From positions 1 to 64,000 of the forward strand of contig CALEDQ010000014.1 in assembly GCA_937949615.1 (NCBI GenBank): 64,000 bases of DNA, written 5' to 3'. A program made the translations under genes and the position numbers. The notes beneath the pieces were generated by a model, which searched no databases, was not told where the DNA came from, and saw only the letters and a program-made list of their open reading frames with translations. This document shows, piece after piece, positions 8,055 to 16,118 of the stretch (positions within the stretch are counted from its first letter, which is position 1; each line of letters begins with the position of its first letter). This stretch comes from an uncultured bacterium. GTDB lineage: Bacteria > Muiribacteriota > Ozemobacteria > Ozemobacterales > Ozemobacteraceae.

Positions 8055-9740
8055 ATGGATTATTTAACCCTGCGAAAGCACATTGCCGGGCTGTCAAAGG
8101 CCCTTGAAGACCGCCCGGTGATCATCAGAGGCATCGATCTGCCCGGCCGCAGTTTTTCGCTGCGTCTGAAACGCCGGGAAGGCCCGTCTGAACTCATTTT
8201 TTGCCTGGACGCGCCGGCGCAGAGTCTGTGGCTGGCCGAAAAAAGCTGCGAAATCGGGCGTTCTTCTTCGTTTGTCCGCACTATTAACCGTCTGCTCATC
8301 AATGGCCGGCTGACTAAGATTTCGCTGGCCGGCCGCGAGACCGAAGGCCGCTTTGACCGGGTGGTGAAACTGCAGATAACGGTGATTGACAGCTTTTTTG
8401 GCAATCGCAGTGACTTTTTTATTCTGGCCGAGTTCACCGGCAGAATCGCCGACATTTTTGTCTGCGATTCCGACCTGAAGATTCTCGATCGCCTGTCGCG
8501 CAGTTCCAACAATATGATCGGTGCTGTCTACAATCTTCCTGATGCGGTGCCAGGTGCTGATCCCGGCCGGGTGAGCGATGAACAGCTCAATGAAATTTTT
8601 TCTGCCCCTTCGGAGGCCTGGAAAACCAGACTTGGAGTTATTTCACCGCAATTTGAAGCCGAACTCGTCTTCAGATCGGGGAAAGAGGCAACGCCGTCTG
8701 ACCGGGCCGCGATGTTTCGCAGTCTTCTGCAGGAAGCTGTCTCAGATCAGCCACTGTCGGTCTATCTTAAAAATGGTCGCTGCCGTGCTGTTTCCTGCTT
8801 CAGATTGAATCATCAGACAGAGCAGCCTGATCTTGTCTTTTCATCGGTTAATGACGCTCTGAACTGGCTTGAGCTATCGCAGTCGGCCCCCGGAAGACTG
8901 AAAGAGACCATAAAGCAGGTCGTTGCCCGTTTTCAGCGCGATCTTCGTCAGAAGCAGGAGCTGCTCGAGGAGCAGCAGAAACTGCATGAGAAATTTTCCG
9001 GTGCCGATCATCTGCAGAATCTTGGCAATCTGCTGGTGGCAAATATTTATCGCATCCGCCCCGGTTCGAAAAGTGTCGAACTCGAAGACTGGCAGACCGG
9101 AAAATCGGTTCTGATCGAACTTGATCCGACCCGAACCCCGGCGGCCAATGCCACCCGCTATTTTAATCTTTACAAAAAGGCCCGTCGCGGTCTGGCCGAG
9201 GTTGAGAAGCGTATTCAGGCAATTCAGGCCGAAATGGCATGGCTGCATGAGCAGATATGGCTGGCCGAAAATGCTGTAAGCGAAGCAGATCTGCCGTGCG
9301 AAGAAAAAAAATCCCGGGTCCGGCGCAGCTCAGGTCAGGCAAAAGAACCGGTGGCTGGCCGCAAAGGTCGTGCGGCCCTGGTCAGGCCCGATCTGGAAAT
9401 CGATGGTTGTCGCTATTATATTGGCCGGAACGCCCGTCAGAACGACGTGTTGACGTTTCAGGTCGCCCGGCGCAGCGACTGGTGGTTTCATGCCAATGAT
9501 GTTCCTGGCGCCCATGTGATTCTCAAAAAAGCCGAAGGCGGGGTGACCGAAGCCGACCTCTGGCGTGGCGCGGTGCTTGCTGCCTGGTTCAGTTTTGCGC
9601 GCAACAGCAGCAAGGTTGCAGTCGATGCGACTGAGGTGGCTAATGTTAAAAGAATTCCGGGAGGGATGCCGGGTCGGGTTTCGTTTACTGGCCAGCATAC
9701 CATTCTGGTTAACCCGGCTGATTACGAAAAATTTGCCTGA
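8055..9740 (+). CDS. rqcH: RqcH / NFACT-family ribosome quality control factor
   Basis: At 561 residues it matches the length of bacterial RqcH (also called FbpA, YloA; eukaryotic Rqc2/NEMF). The NFACT-N domain covers about 1-200 and includes the functional Asp-Arg in GRFDRVVKLQI. A coiled-coil middle section spans about 285-405. NFACT-R at about 450-555 shows GRNARQNDVLTFQVARRSD, WFHANDVPGAHVI and VDATEVANVKRIPGG. RqcH binds stalled 50S subunits carrying peptidyl-tRNA and recruits tRNA-Ala to add C-terminal alanine tails that mark the nascent chain for degradation. The gene is convergent with the Rrf2 regulator, with 6 bp between stop codons. No terminator is visible. Confidence 0.92.
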   Translation: MDYLTLRKHIAGLSKALEDRPVIIRGIDLPGRSFSLRLKRREGPSELIFCLDAPAQSLWLAEKSCEIGRSSSFVRTINRLLINGRLTKISLAGRETEGRFDRVVKLQITVIDSFFGNRSDFFILAEFTGRIADIFVCDSDLKILDRLSRSSNNMIGAVYNLPDAVPGADPGRVSDEQLNEIFSAPSEAWKTRLGVISPQFEAELVFRSGKEATPSDRAAMFRSLLQEAVSDQPLSVYLKNGRCRAVSCFRLNHQTEQPDLVFSSVNDALNWLELSQSAPGRLKETIKQVVARFQRDLRQKQELLEEQQKLHEKFSGADHLQNLGNLLVANIYRIRPGSKSVELEDWQTGKSVLIELDPTRTPAANATRYFNLYKKARRGLAEVEKRIQAIQAEMAWLHEQIWLAENAVSEADLPCEEKKSRVRRSSGQAKEPVAGRKGRAALVRPDLEIDGCRYYIGRNARQNDVLTFQVARRSDWWFHANDVPGAHVILKKAEGGVTEADLWRGAVLAAWFSFARNSSKVAVDATEVANVKRIPGGMPGRVSFTGQHTILVNPADYEKFA

Positions 9741-9746
9741 AACCGC

Positions 9747-10139
9747 TTAAAGATCAGAAAACTTGATGCCGGCAAACTCGGCGTGCAGCTTTTCCTGGAG
9801 AGCTCTGAGCCGCAGACAGACCTTGCAGGTGGCTGAACGGCTGCAGGCTTCATCAGAATCAGAGCAGACATTGAGGTGACAAGATCTTGCGTCAAAAATT
9901 TTCAGAACATCGAGGAGCGACAGTTTGGCCGGGTCTTGGATAAGGTAGATTCCGCCCTGTTTGCCGCGGGTCGCGCCGACAATTTTTGATTCGACCAGCT
10001 GATGAGAAATTTTGCGCAGAAAACGATAGGGAATTTCAGCTTTCTCACTGATTTCAGTCGTGGCAACCGGGCCCTGTCCAAAGCGTTGTGCCAGGTAAAC
10101 TACCGTTCTTATTGCGTAATCAGCTTCTCGGGTAATCAT
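9747..10139 (-). CDS. Rrf2-family transcriptional regulator with cysteine cluster
   Basis: This 130-residue protein has the Rrf2 winged helix: MITREADYAIRTVVYLAQ at the N terminus, then the recognition helix (AEIPYRFLRKISHQL) and the wing (GKQGGIYL). The C-terminal half holds cysteines 87, 92, 99, 105 and 108, more than the three of IscR, so iron-sulfur binding is likely. The start at 10139 is chosen because MITREADYA is the family's fixed N terminus and GGAAG precedes it. It is divergent from the DnaB-like operon, and its upstream region also holds that operon's promoter, so cross-regulation is possible. The likely signal is iron-sulfur status, nitric oxide or redox state; this is inferred from the family. 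Confidence 0.88.
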   Translation of the reverse strand: MITREADYAIRTVVYLAQRFGQGPVATTEISEKAEIPYRFLRKISHQLVESKIVGATRGKQGGIYLIQDPAKLSLLDVLKIFDARSCHLNVCSDSDEACSRSATCKVCLRLRALQEKLHAEFAGIKFSDL

Positions 10140-10216
10140 TTTATAACTTCCAGATTTTAAATAATGATATAAAATGAGTAGCAAATCATGCGCCGTAAGT
10201 CAACAACCTTGTTCAT

Positions 10217-10245
10217 TTGACAGAGAGCGGGTGGTGCATTAGAAT
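10217..10245 (+). promoter_or_regulatory. Promoter of the DnaB-like/TPR/HEAT operon
   Basis: TTGACA (10217-10222), a 17-bp spacer and TAGAAT (10240-10245) form a near-consensus promoter. Transcription would start around 10252, which makes a TTG there too early and supports the GTG at 10270. Confidence 0.85.
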
Positions 10246-10269
10246 AAGCCCTTGCAACTGGAGGTACAA

Positions 10270-11823
10270 GTGCCGAAAAAGAACCCCGCAAAATCAATTG
10301 ACGTTAGAGCTGGTCTGGTTGAGTATCTGCGCGAGATTTCGCTCGATGAAGAGCGTCTTCTGGCTAACCTGGCATTTGAACCTGTTGTGATTGGCCGACA
10401 GTTGCTCGAAAACCATTTTACGGTCAGCGATTTTCAGGGCGCTGAGCCAAATCGGGTTCTTCTTGCAACCATGCTCGAAATCATCGAAGATCAGGAAACC
10501 CTCAATCTGCCGAATCTGATTGCGCGACTGACCAATCAGCGCCAGGGCAAGAAGACAAGGCTCGACATTGTCGGTGGTGAGGACCGGGTGCGCGAACTTT
10601 TTACCGCGCCCTTTTCGCAGCCGGGCATAACCATGCTCGATGATATCGAACCGGTCATCGAACGCATTCGCGACCGAAATATCAGGGCAGAAGCCCACAA
10701 GACTATGATTCAATATTCTGAGCGTATTATTCATGGTGACAAAGATGCTTTTGAGGTGCTTGGCAGCTGCATCCAGTCTCTGCGGGGTCTGTTTCTGCAG
10801 GGCAGCGCCGGCTATATCAGAAGTCTTGATTCTCATATCGCTGAAATGCAGGAGCTGGTCAATGATCAACGGGCCCGTAAACGCAGCTATCTTGGCCTGC
10901 AGACGAATTTTCCGATTCTCATGGAAAAACTCAACGGTTTTCAGAAAGAGTTTTATCTGATAACCGGTGGGGTCGGCATGGGCAAATCGACATTCGCCAC
11001 CCAGCTTGCCTGGGATCTGGTGAGTCTGAATCCGGAATTAACGGTTCTATATTTCAGTCTTGATCTCAACCGGCTCGATACTACCGCCAAAATAGTTTCC
11101 CAGGCTGTCGAGCTGCCGATCGACTATGTTAAAAATCCATACAGCGCGCGCCCCGATTTTGAAGAACGCCGCAATCTTGGTCTTCAGACAGTATCAGAGA
11201 TGAGCAACCGTCTGATTCTCGTCGATGAATCGAATGGTCGTCAGTTTATCGATGATATAAAAAAGCAGGTGAAAAGAGTTCGTCTTGAAAAGGGTGGCGA
11301 GGTTGCTGTTATTATCGACCCCTTGTTCAAGATTCTGTTGCGAAATCAGCAGCAGATGAGTTTTAATGAGAAGTCTAATGTTCTGGCTTCTGAGTTGAAG
11401 AGTCTGGCGGCGGTCGAGGGGGTAACGGTAATCGCTACCGCCGGTCTGCCGAAAGCTATCAGTAATCGTCGGCCGGTTAAAGAAGACCTCGAAGAGATTA
11501 TGGGGCTGCTTTATGACCCCTATGCGGTTTTCTTTCTCTATTGCGACTATCTGAACAATTTTGATACGCCGTTTCTTGAATGGGAATGGGGCAAGGAAGA
11601 CAGTTTCATGATTCCCATCACTGAGGCATTTATTGCAAAAAATAAAATGGGCAGCACGAATTCCAGAATCTTTTTCCGCTATTTTGAGGCTTACTCGAAG
11701 TTCAAGGAATGTGCCCCACAGGAAGTGGAAAACTATTCAGCCATGATTGAAAATCTTGAGCGCTTTAAAGAACAGCAGAGCAATACCGCAGTGAAGCGCC
11801 AGGGGCGCCAGGAGGAATTCTGA
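10270..11823 (+). CDS. DnaB-like (RecA-fold) helicase paralogue
   Basis: This 517-residue protein starts at a GTG 5 nt after GGAGG. The N-terminal 150 residues resemble the helical DnaB N domain. The C-terminal half is a DnaB/KaiC RecA fold: Walker A GGVGMGKST (about 232-240), FSLDLNRLD (replacing FSLEM), Walker B VAVIIDPLFKIL (about 345-356), and an AKNKMGSTN segment matching DnaB's KNRNGPTG. It is divergent from standard replicative DnaB, and its partners are TPR and HEAT proteins rather than replication genes, so it is probably a specialised paralogue. Its stop overlaps the next start (TGATG). Hexameric DNA or RNA translocation is the family role; the substrate is unknown. Confidence 0.8.
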   Translation: MPKKNPAKSIDVRAGLVEYLREISLDEERLLANLAFEPVVIGRQLLENHFTVSDFQGAEPNRVLLATMLEIIEDQETLNLPNLIARLTNQRQGKKTRLDIVGGEDRVRELFTAPFSQPGITMLDDIEPVIERIRDRNIRAEAHKTMIQYSERIIHGDKDAFEVLGSCIQSLRGLFLQGSAGYIRSLDSHIAEMQELVNDQRARKRSYLGLQTNFPILMEKLNGFQKEFYLITGGVGMGKSTFATQLAWDLVSLNPELTVLYFSLDLNRLDTTAKIVSQAVELPIDYVKNPYSARPDFEERRNLGLQTVSEMSNRLILVDESNGRQFIDDIKKQVKRVRLEKGGEVAVIIDPLFKILLRNQQQMSFNEKSNVLASELKSLAAVEGVTVIATAGLPKAISNRRPVKEDLEEIMGLLYDPYAVFFLYCDYLNNFDTPFLEWEWGKEDSFMIPITEAFIAKNKMGSTNSRIFFRYFEAYSKFKECAPQEVENYSAMIENLERFKEQQSNTAVKRQGRQEEF

Positions 11824-13733
11824 TGGACGCATCTGTAGAACTTTTTCAGAAGGGCGTAGATCTGCAGCAGCGCGGTCTTTTCGATCATGCCATTGAAGAA
11901 TACGAAAAAGCCCTGCGACTTGATCCTGAAAACCTCGATATTCTGGTGAATCTCGGTGCCGCATGCCTGCAGAAGGGGCTTGTGGAAAGAGCTATCAAAA
12001 CTTTGAATCAGGCTCTGGCCCGCGATGCCAAAAGCACTCTGGCTCTATATAATCTCGGCAAGGCTTATCTTTACCGCGAAGACTTCGACTCCGCTCTGAA
12101 AAGTTTTCAGCGGGCCTATGAAATTTCTCCGTCTGATAATGATATTAAAAAATTGATATCAAAAAGTTTGCGATTGATGGGAAGGTATCGTGAATCGGTA
12201 GATTTGATGACGAGCCTTATCGATATGATTGCTTCAGATGTTCAGGCTCTGCTCGAACTTGCCGGCGATCTGAAAATGCTTGAACGTTTTGATGAGGCGC
12301 TCGATGTTTACCGGCGGGCTTCAACGGTTGCCTGTGATTCTATAGAGCCGCTTCTCGGTATTTATGATTGCCAGTTGCGTCTCGGAAGCCGTGATAAGGC
12401 AATGACCGCTCTAAAGCGGGCTATCATGGTCGAGCCTGCCAATCAACAGCTGCTGGTGAATCTGGCTGATCTTTATCTTGCCGATGGCCGGATTCAGGAA
12501 GCGGTGGATGCTATTAACCGTGGTATGGAAACCATTCGCGACCCCCATATGCTTCGCGAAAAATACAACGAAATGGCCAGGCGACTCCCGATTTTGAAGA
12601 AGAAAGCGGCTGCTTCTCAGATGGCTTTGAAGCAGAGTCCGTTCGAAACTGAAGTTTATAATGTTCTCGATGGGCTTTATGACGGCCGCATCCGGCTCGA
12701 TGCCGCCACCCGCGAACTCGAAGCGCTGAAAGTCCGTGAGCCCTCGGATCTTCTGATTGCTGATGAGCTGGCAAATCTTCTCTTTCAGGGCAGGCAGTTC
12801 AACCGCGCGGCAGAGATTTATTCAGAGCTTCTGCTCAGCCGGCCCCGCGAAACTTCACATCGGGTTAATCTGGCAAAATCTCTCGCCATGAAGGGTGATC
12901 TCGAAGCGGCCAGAGTCGTTCTCAAAGATTCGATCCGTGATCTGGGTCATGTGGCTGAACTCGACCTGGCTCTCGTTGAGCTCGACCTTTTCGAAAAAGA
13001 GTTTTCGCGCGCCGCCGGCCGGCTGGAAATGATTCTTAAAGAGCATCCGGGCGAGATGCATGCTCTTTTTCTCTATGCTTATACTGCTTTCAGACTCGAT
13101 GAGCTGACTGTTGCCGAAAAGACTTTTCGACAGCTTTTTGAAAAGAATGCCGTCGATGAAGAACTGGCTGTATGGTTTGCCAGGCTTTGTATAGTTCAGG
13201 GATGCCCGGAAAGAGCTCTTGAAGTGTGGGGCAGTTTTTCTGACGGCATGGAAAGTCTGGTCGAGATCATTTCGAAGGTCGAACTTTCAATTGCCGCCGG
13301 CGACAGTCGCGGAATCATGAAATATCTGCAGAAGATCGGCGATTATCACCCCAGGTTTATCGAAGATCATCTGCTTTTTGGCAAAGCCTTTTTCTTTGCC
13401 GGTGATTTTACTTCGGCTCAGCGTGAGTTCGATCTGGTTCTGAAGCTGGAGGGGCGTAACGCTGAGGCTTTGGCGATGTCGGCCATCAATTCGCTGATTC
13501 GCAATAAAAACGCCAAATTCTGGAATTTCTGGCAGCGGGCGGTTGAATGCGATTCGGTTTATGCCGTTCTGCCGGCCATGATTGTCGGCAGGAGTCTTAA
13601 TTTTTCGCAGAAGGAACGTTTGAAAACTGAAACGGGAAAACTGGTCAGGATTGCGGCTTTGACCGATGCTGACCGTTCGAGATTAAAAAGGCTGTTGCAA
13701 TGTCTGCAGGCAGGAAACAATGAAGAAAAGTAA
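11823..13733 (+). CDS. TPR-repeat protein
   Basis: This 636-residue protein has classical tetratricopeptide repeats: the first is at about 5-38 (GLFDHAIEEYEKALRLDPEN), the next two run to about 110, and more degenerate repeats continue to the C terminus. There is no signal peptide or membrane segment, so it is cytoplasmic. The ATG overlaps the stop of the DnaB-like gene, and the 3' end overlaps the next gene by 14 nt, so the three are translationally coupled. TPR arrays are protein-protein scaffolds. Given the coupling it may hold the ATPase and the HEAT protein together, but this is inference. Confidence 0.85.
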   Translation: MDASVELFQKGVDLQQRGLFDHAIEEYEKALRLDPENLDILVNLGAACLQKGLVERAIKTLNQALARDAKSTLALYNLGKAYLYREDFDSALKSFQRAYEISPSDNDIKKLISKSLRLMGRYRESVDLMTSLIDMIASDVQALLELAGDLKMLERFDEALDVYRRASTVACDSIEPLLGIYDCQLRLGSRDKAMTALKRAIMVEPANQQLLVNLADLYLADGRIQEAVDAINRGMETIRDPHMLREKYNEMARRLPILKKKAAASQMALKQSPFETEVYNVLDGLYDGRIRLDAATRELEALKVREPSDLLIADELANLLFQGRQFNRAAEIYSELLLSRPRETSHRVNLAKSLAMKGDLEAARVVLKDSIRDLGHVAELDLALVELDLFEKEFSRAAGRLEMILKEHPGEMHALFLYAYTAFRLDELTVAEKTFRQLFEKNAVDEELAVWFARLCIVQGCPERALEVWGSFSDGMESLVEIISKVELSIAAGDSRGIMKYLQKIGDYHPRFIEDHLLFGKAFFFAGDFTSAQREFDLVLKLEGRNAEALAMSAINSLIRNKNAKFWNFWQRAVECDSVYAVLPAMIVGRSLNFSQKERLKTETGKLVRIAALTDADRSRLKRLLQCLQAGNNEEK

Positions 13734-15123
13734 AAAAGACAAAGTAAAGATAAACTCCATGGATATTGCAGGGCTGAGAGAAAGAATTCTCGGTCTGCAG
13801 GAAGTGCCGGGCAGAAAATTGAACGATGCGGTGTGTGATATTATCGATGCCGGCGGTTACTCGGTGGCGGTATTGCTCGATATGCTGCCGAAATTGCCGG
13901 TTAAGCTGCAGCAGAAGATTGTAGAAAAAATCGAAGATTTTTTCTATTTTCACCCGGAAAACGGTGTAAAGCTTTTTCGTCGGCTTAAAAAAGCTCTGGC
14001 CGGCTCTGATCAGAGCTGTCATGCCAGATTGCTTGCTGCAATGGCCGATATATCCGAAAAAGTCGATGACCAGGATTTTTCGATCAGTGACCTGGGCGAT
14101 CAGGCCCTGACGATTCTCGAATCCGATGCTGATCTTGGGCGATTAAGCAAAGCGATCGAGGTGCTTGTTAAAGCCTCTGAAAATCGCAGTATTCCTGCTA
14201 TTATCAAAATAATGATTAAATCGCTTGGCGGGCTTGATAATTTTCAGAACTATCAATTCGTAGAAACCGCATTGTTAGCGCTTAAACGTTTGGGCGGCGA
14301 ACCTATTATCAGGTTATTGATCAACCCCTCTTCTGAAGCCGCCATACGCCAGCTGCGACTTGAATGGCGAAATCAGGACGAAAAACTTTTGAACGAAACC
14401 TTTTCGGTTTTACAACGCCTGGATGCTGATTTTGCCCAGGTGATGCTCAAGGTGGTCGATCTGTCAGACTTTAATCTGCCCTTTATCGCAATGATAAATG
14501 AGGGGGTTGGCCACAACGACAAATGGGTGCGTCAGACAGCCGTTGCCTCGATGCAGAAAGCTTCAGAAGCTCTCAGTCCGGAAGTGCTTTCCAGAATGCT
14601 TAACGACAGCGCCAGCGAGGTGCGTCTGATGGCGGCAACTTCGCTGGGTGGTTTCTCGGTCGAACAGACCGGCAGTGTTCTTGAAGAGCTTGCCAGCCGT
14701 CCAGGGGAATCGCGGGAGATCCGTCTGAATGCTTTATATGCGCTGTTTGCCCAGAAGAACCTTGCGGCCCTGAAAAATATTGCCAGCCAGCCTGACAGTA
14801 TGCAGATTGCGATAAATGCCCAGGGGCTTGCAGCATTGCTGATGCCGCATGAAGAAGGCCTCAAGAGCCAGCTGGGGGTGTATCGCCTGGCGAAGTCTGA
14901 GTTGCTGGGAGAAGCTGGTCATTATTTGATGGAGCTGGCAGAGCCAGATGATGTTGAATATCTGATAAAAGCCCATTCCGCTGGTAATGCCACTCAGCGC
15001 GAGCGAATGATTGATTTTATCAGACAGTTTATTGATAAAAAGGCCGGGCCAAAGCTCGATGCCGCTATCGGCAGACTTGCCGAACCTGAGCAGAAAGCAT
15101 TGCGATTGTTGATGCCCGCCTGA
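13720..15123 (+). CDS. HEAT-repeat protein
   Basis: This 467-residue protein is almost wholly alpha-helical. Its clearest HEAT repeats lie at about 260-345 (HNDKWVRQTAVASMQKA and DSASEVRLMAATSLGGF are typical second helices with the conserved Asp/Val/Arg). The N terminus is lysine-rich (KKSKKDKVK). It is the last gene of the three-gene operon, overlaps its neighbour by 14 nt and is followed by a good terminator. It is cytoplasmic by lack of a signal peptide. The function is unknown; the solenoid fold suggests binding of protein or nucleic acid. Confidence 0.8.
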   Translation: MKKSKKDKVKINSMDIAGLRERILGLQEVPGRKLNDAVCDIIDAGGYSVAVLLDMLPKLPVKLQQKIVEKIEDFFYFHPENGVKLFRRLKKALAGSDQSCHARLLAAMADISEKVDDQDFSISDLGDQALTILESDADLGRLSKAIEVLVKASENRSIPAIIKIMIKSLGGLDNFQNYQFVETALLALKRLGGEPIIRLLINPSSEAAIRQLRLEWRNQDEKLLNETFSVLQRLDADFAQVMLKVVDLSDFNLPFIAMINEGVGHNDKWVRQTAVASMQKASEALSPEVLSRMLNDSASEVRLMAATSLGGFSVEQTGSVLEELASRPGESREIRLNALYALFAQKNLAALKNIASQPDSMQIAINAQGLAALLMPHEEGLKSQLGVYRLAKSELLGEAGHYLMELAEPDDVEYLIKAHSAGNATQRERMIDFIRQFIDKKAGPKLDAAIGRLAEPEQKALRLLMPA

Positions 15124-15143
15124 TCACTTTTTAATTAGCCAGG

Positions 15144-15176
15144 AGAGCCACTTCTTTGAGGAGTGGCTCTTTTTTT
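15144..15176 (+). terminator. Terminator of the DnaB-like operon
   Basis: The stem AGAGCCACT / AGTGGCTCT with a 9-nt loop is followed by seven T. Confidence 0.92.
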
Positions 15177-15517
15177 ATGCTTGCCAGCACTGTTTCGCTT
15201 ATAAGCGGATCGGTTGGCGGCTTATGTGATGCTTCTGCTCAAACCATAAGGTGGGGCACATGCTCATCTGATGATTAAAAGCGACGGCTTGTCGGGGTCT
15301 GGTAATTTTTCCTGCCCTGGACGGCTTTGCGATATATCACGCACCCATACAGCCGGGTTCCGGTTAAAGCGCGCGCCATTTTACAGGCCGTTTGCAAAAA
15401 CGTTATGAATCGCAGGCTGCTACGTGAGAATGGCGTAAAACTCAATGTTTCCCAGGTGATAAGCTTGCCGGAACTGGCATTAGAACGCGGACCCGGGTCG
15501 GCCTACGGGATTTTTCC

Positions 15518-15555
15518 GCCCGCGGTTGCCACAAGTGGCATGCCAGATGGCGGGC
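15518..15555. repeat. Nested hairpin
   Basis: An outer stem GCCCGC (15518-15523) / GCGGGC (15550-15555) encloses an inner stem TGCCAC / GTGGCA. No T-run follows on either strand, so it is not a standard terminator. It lies at the left boundary of the AT-rich island. Confidence 0.5.
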
Positions 15556-15645
15556 AACAAAAACACGACAATTATATATCATTTATTTGATTAGCGCGTG
15601 TTTTGATTGTTGAAATAATGATAAATTTAACGCTGATTAGATAGT

Positions 15646-15822
15646 ATGGTGATAATATTATCTGTATGTGCTTCAATAATCAATCTTGTTGTCTTGTTAG
15701 TGATAATATTATCATTATATATTTATAGTATTGATTGTGAAGAGTTAAGTGGGTTGGTGGATGATATATTTATTATTGAAATTATGATAATTGATTTGGT
15801 CCGCAAAATGTATTGTGTGTAA
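15646..15822 (+). CDS. Possible 58-residue hydrophobic protein
   Basis: An open frame begins ATG GTG ATA ATA TTA. Its first 27 residues are a plausible membrane helix (MVIILSVCASIINLVVLLVI), followed by an acidic C-terminal half (DCEELSGLVDD...). Staying open for 58 codons is unusual in DNA this AT-rich, where stop codons are frequent. There is no good ribosome site or promoter, and the two GATAATATTATC palindromes fall in its repeated VIILS codons. It could be a type I toxin-like peptide, a remnant of acquired DNA, or a chance frame. Confidence 0.25.
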   Translation: MVIILSVCASIINLVVLLVIILSLYIYSIDCEELSGLVDDIFIIEIMIIDLVRKMYCV

Positions 15823-16015
15823 GGGTGAGCCGGCAAAAGTCGAGCAGCCAGTGCCACAACGGCCGGCCTGTTGGAAAATCAGGCTTGCGCCAGCGCTGAT
15901 GCAGGAATCTGCAATTGATCGCACCGGCTTTTTATGACTTCAATATGGGCAGCTGCGTTTTATGACTGGTGATCTGATTAAGATTCTCTTTATCGATCTA
16001 ATTCTCTTGAAAATG

Positions 16016-16053
16016 GCAAAAAAAACACCGCTCCGGTGATTTGGAGCGGTGTT
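16016..16053 (-). terminator. Terminator of the ftsH-wecB operon
   Basis: The stem AACACCGCTCC / GGAGCGGTGTT (16024-16053) has an 8-nt loop. On the minus strand it is followed by a run of T (the A-run at 16018-16025). Confidence 0.92.
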
Positions 16054-16118
16054 CTGATTTTTTCTGACGGTTTCAGTCTTTTGGAGCTGACCTGCAGTCA
16101 GTGTGGCAGTGACTATCT

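Larger units (their letters stand above)
15177..16015. other. Gene-poor region with AT-rich island
   Basis: This stretch of about 840 bp lies between two convergent terminators. The left part (15177-15560) has ordinary composition and no frame with a ribosome site or recognisable product. It ends in a nested hairpin (15518-15555). From about 15565 to 15820 the DNA becomes very AT-rich and holds two copies of the palindrome GATAATATTATC (15651-15662 and 15702-15713, 51 bp apart) and a 58-codon open frame. I see no tRNA, IS end or CRISPR repeat. Confidence 0.5.

Noticed and set aside
15327..15590. Open frame of 87 codons in the gene-poor region
   Set aside because: No ribosome site or domain; mixed composition across the AT-rich boundary; overlaps a hairpin. 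Most likely chance.
15651..15713. GATAATATTATC as a Fur box
   Set aside because: Fur sites of this hexamer type need a one-base spacer (6-1-6); these have none, and no gene start lies next to them.
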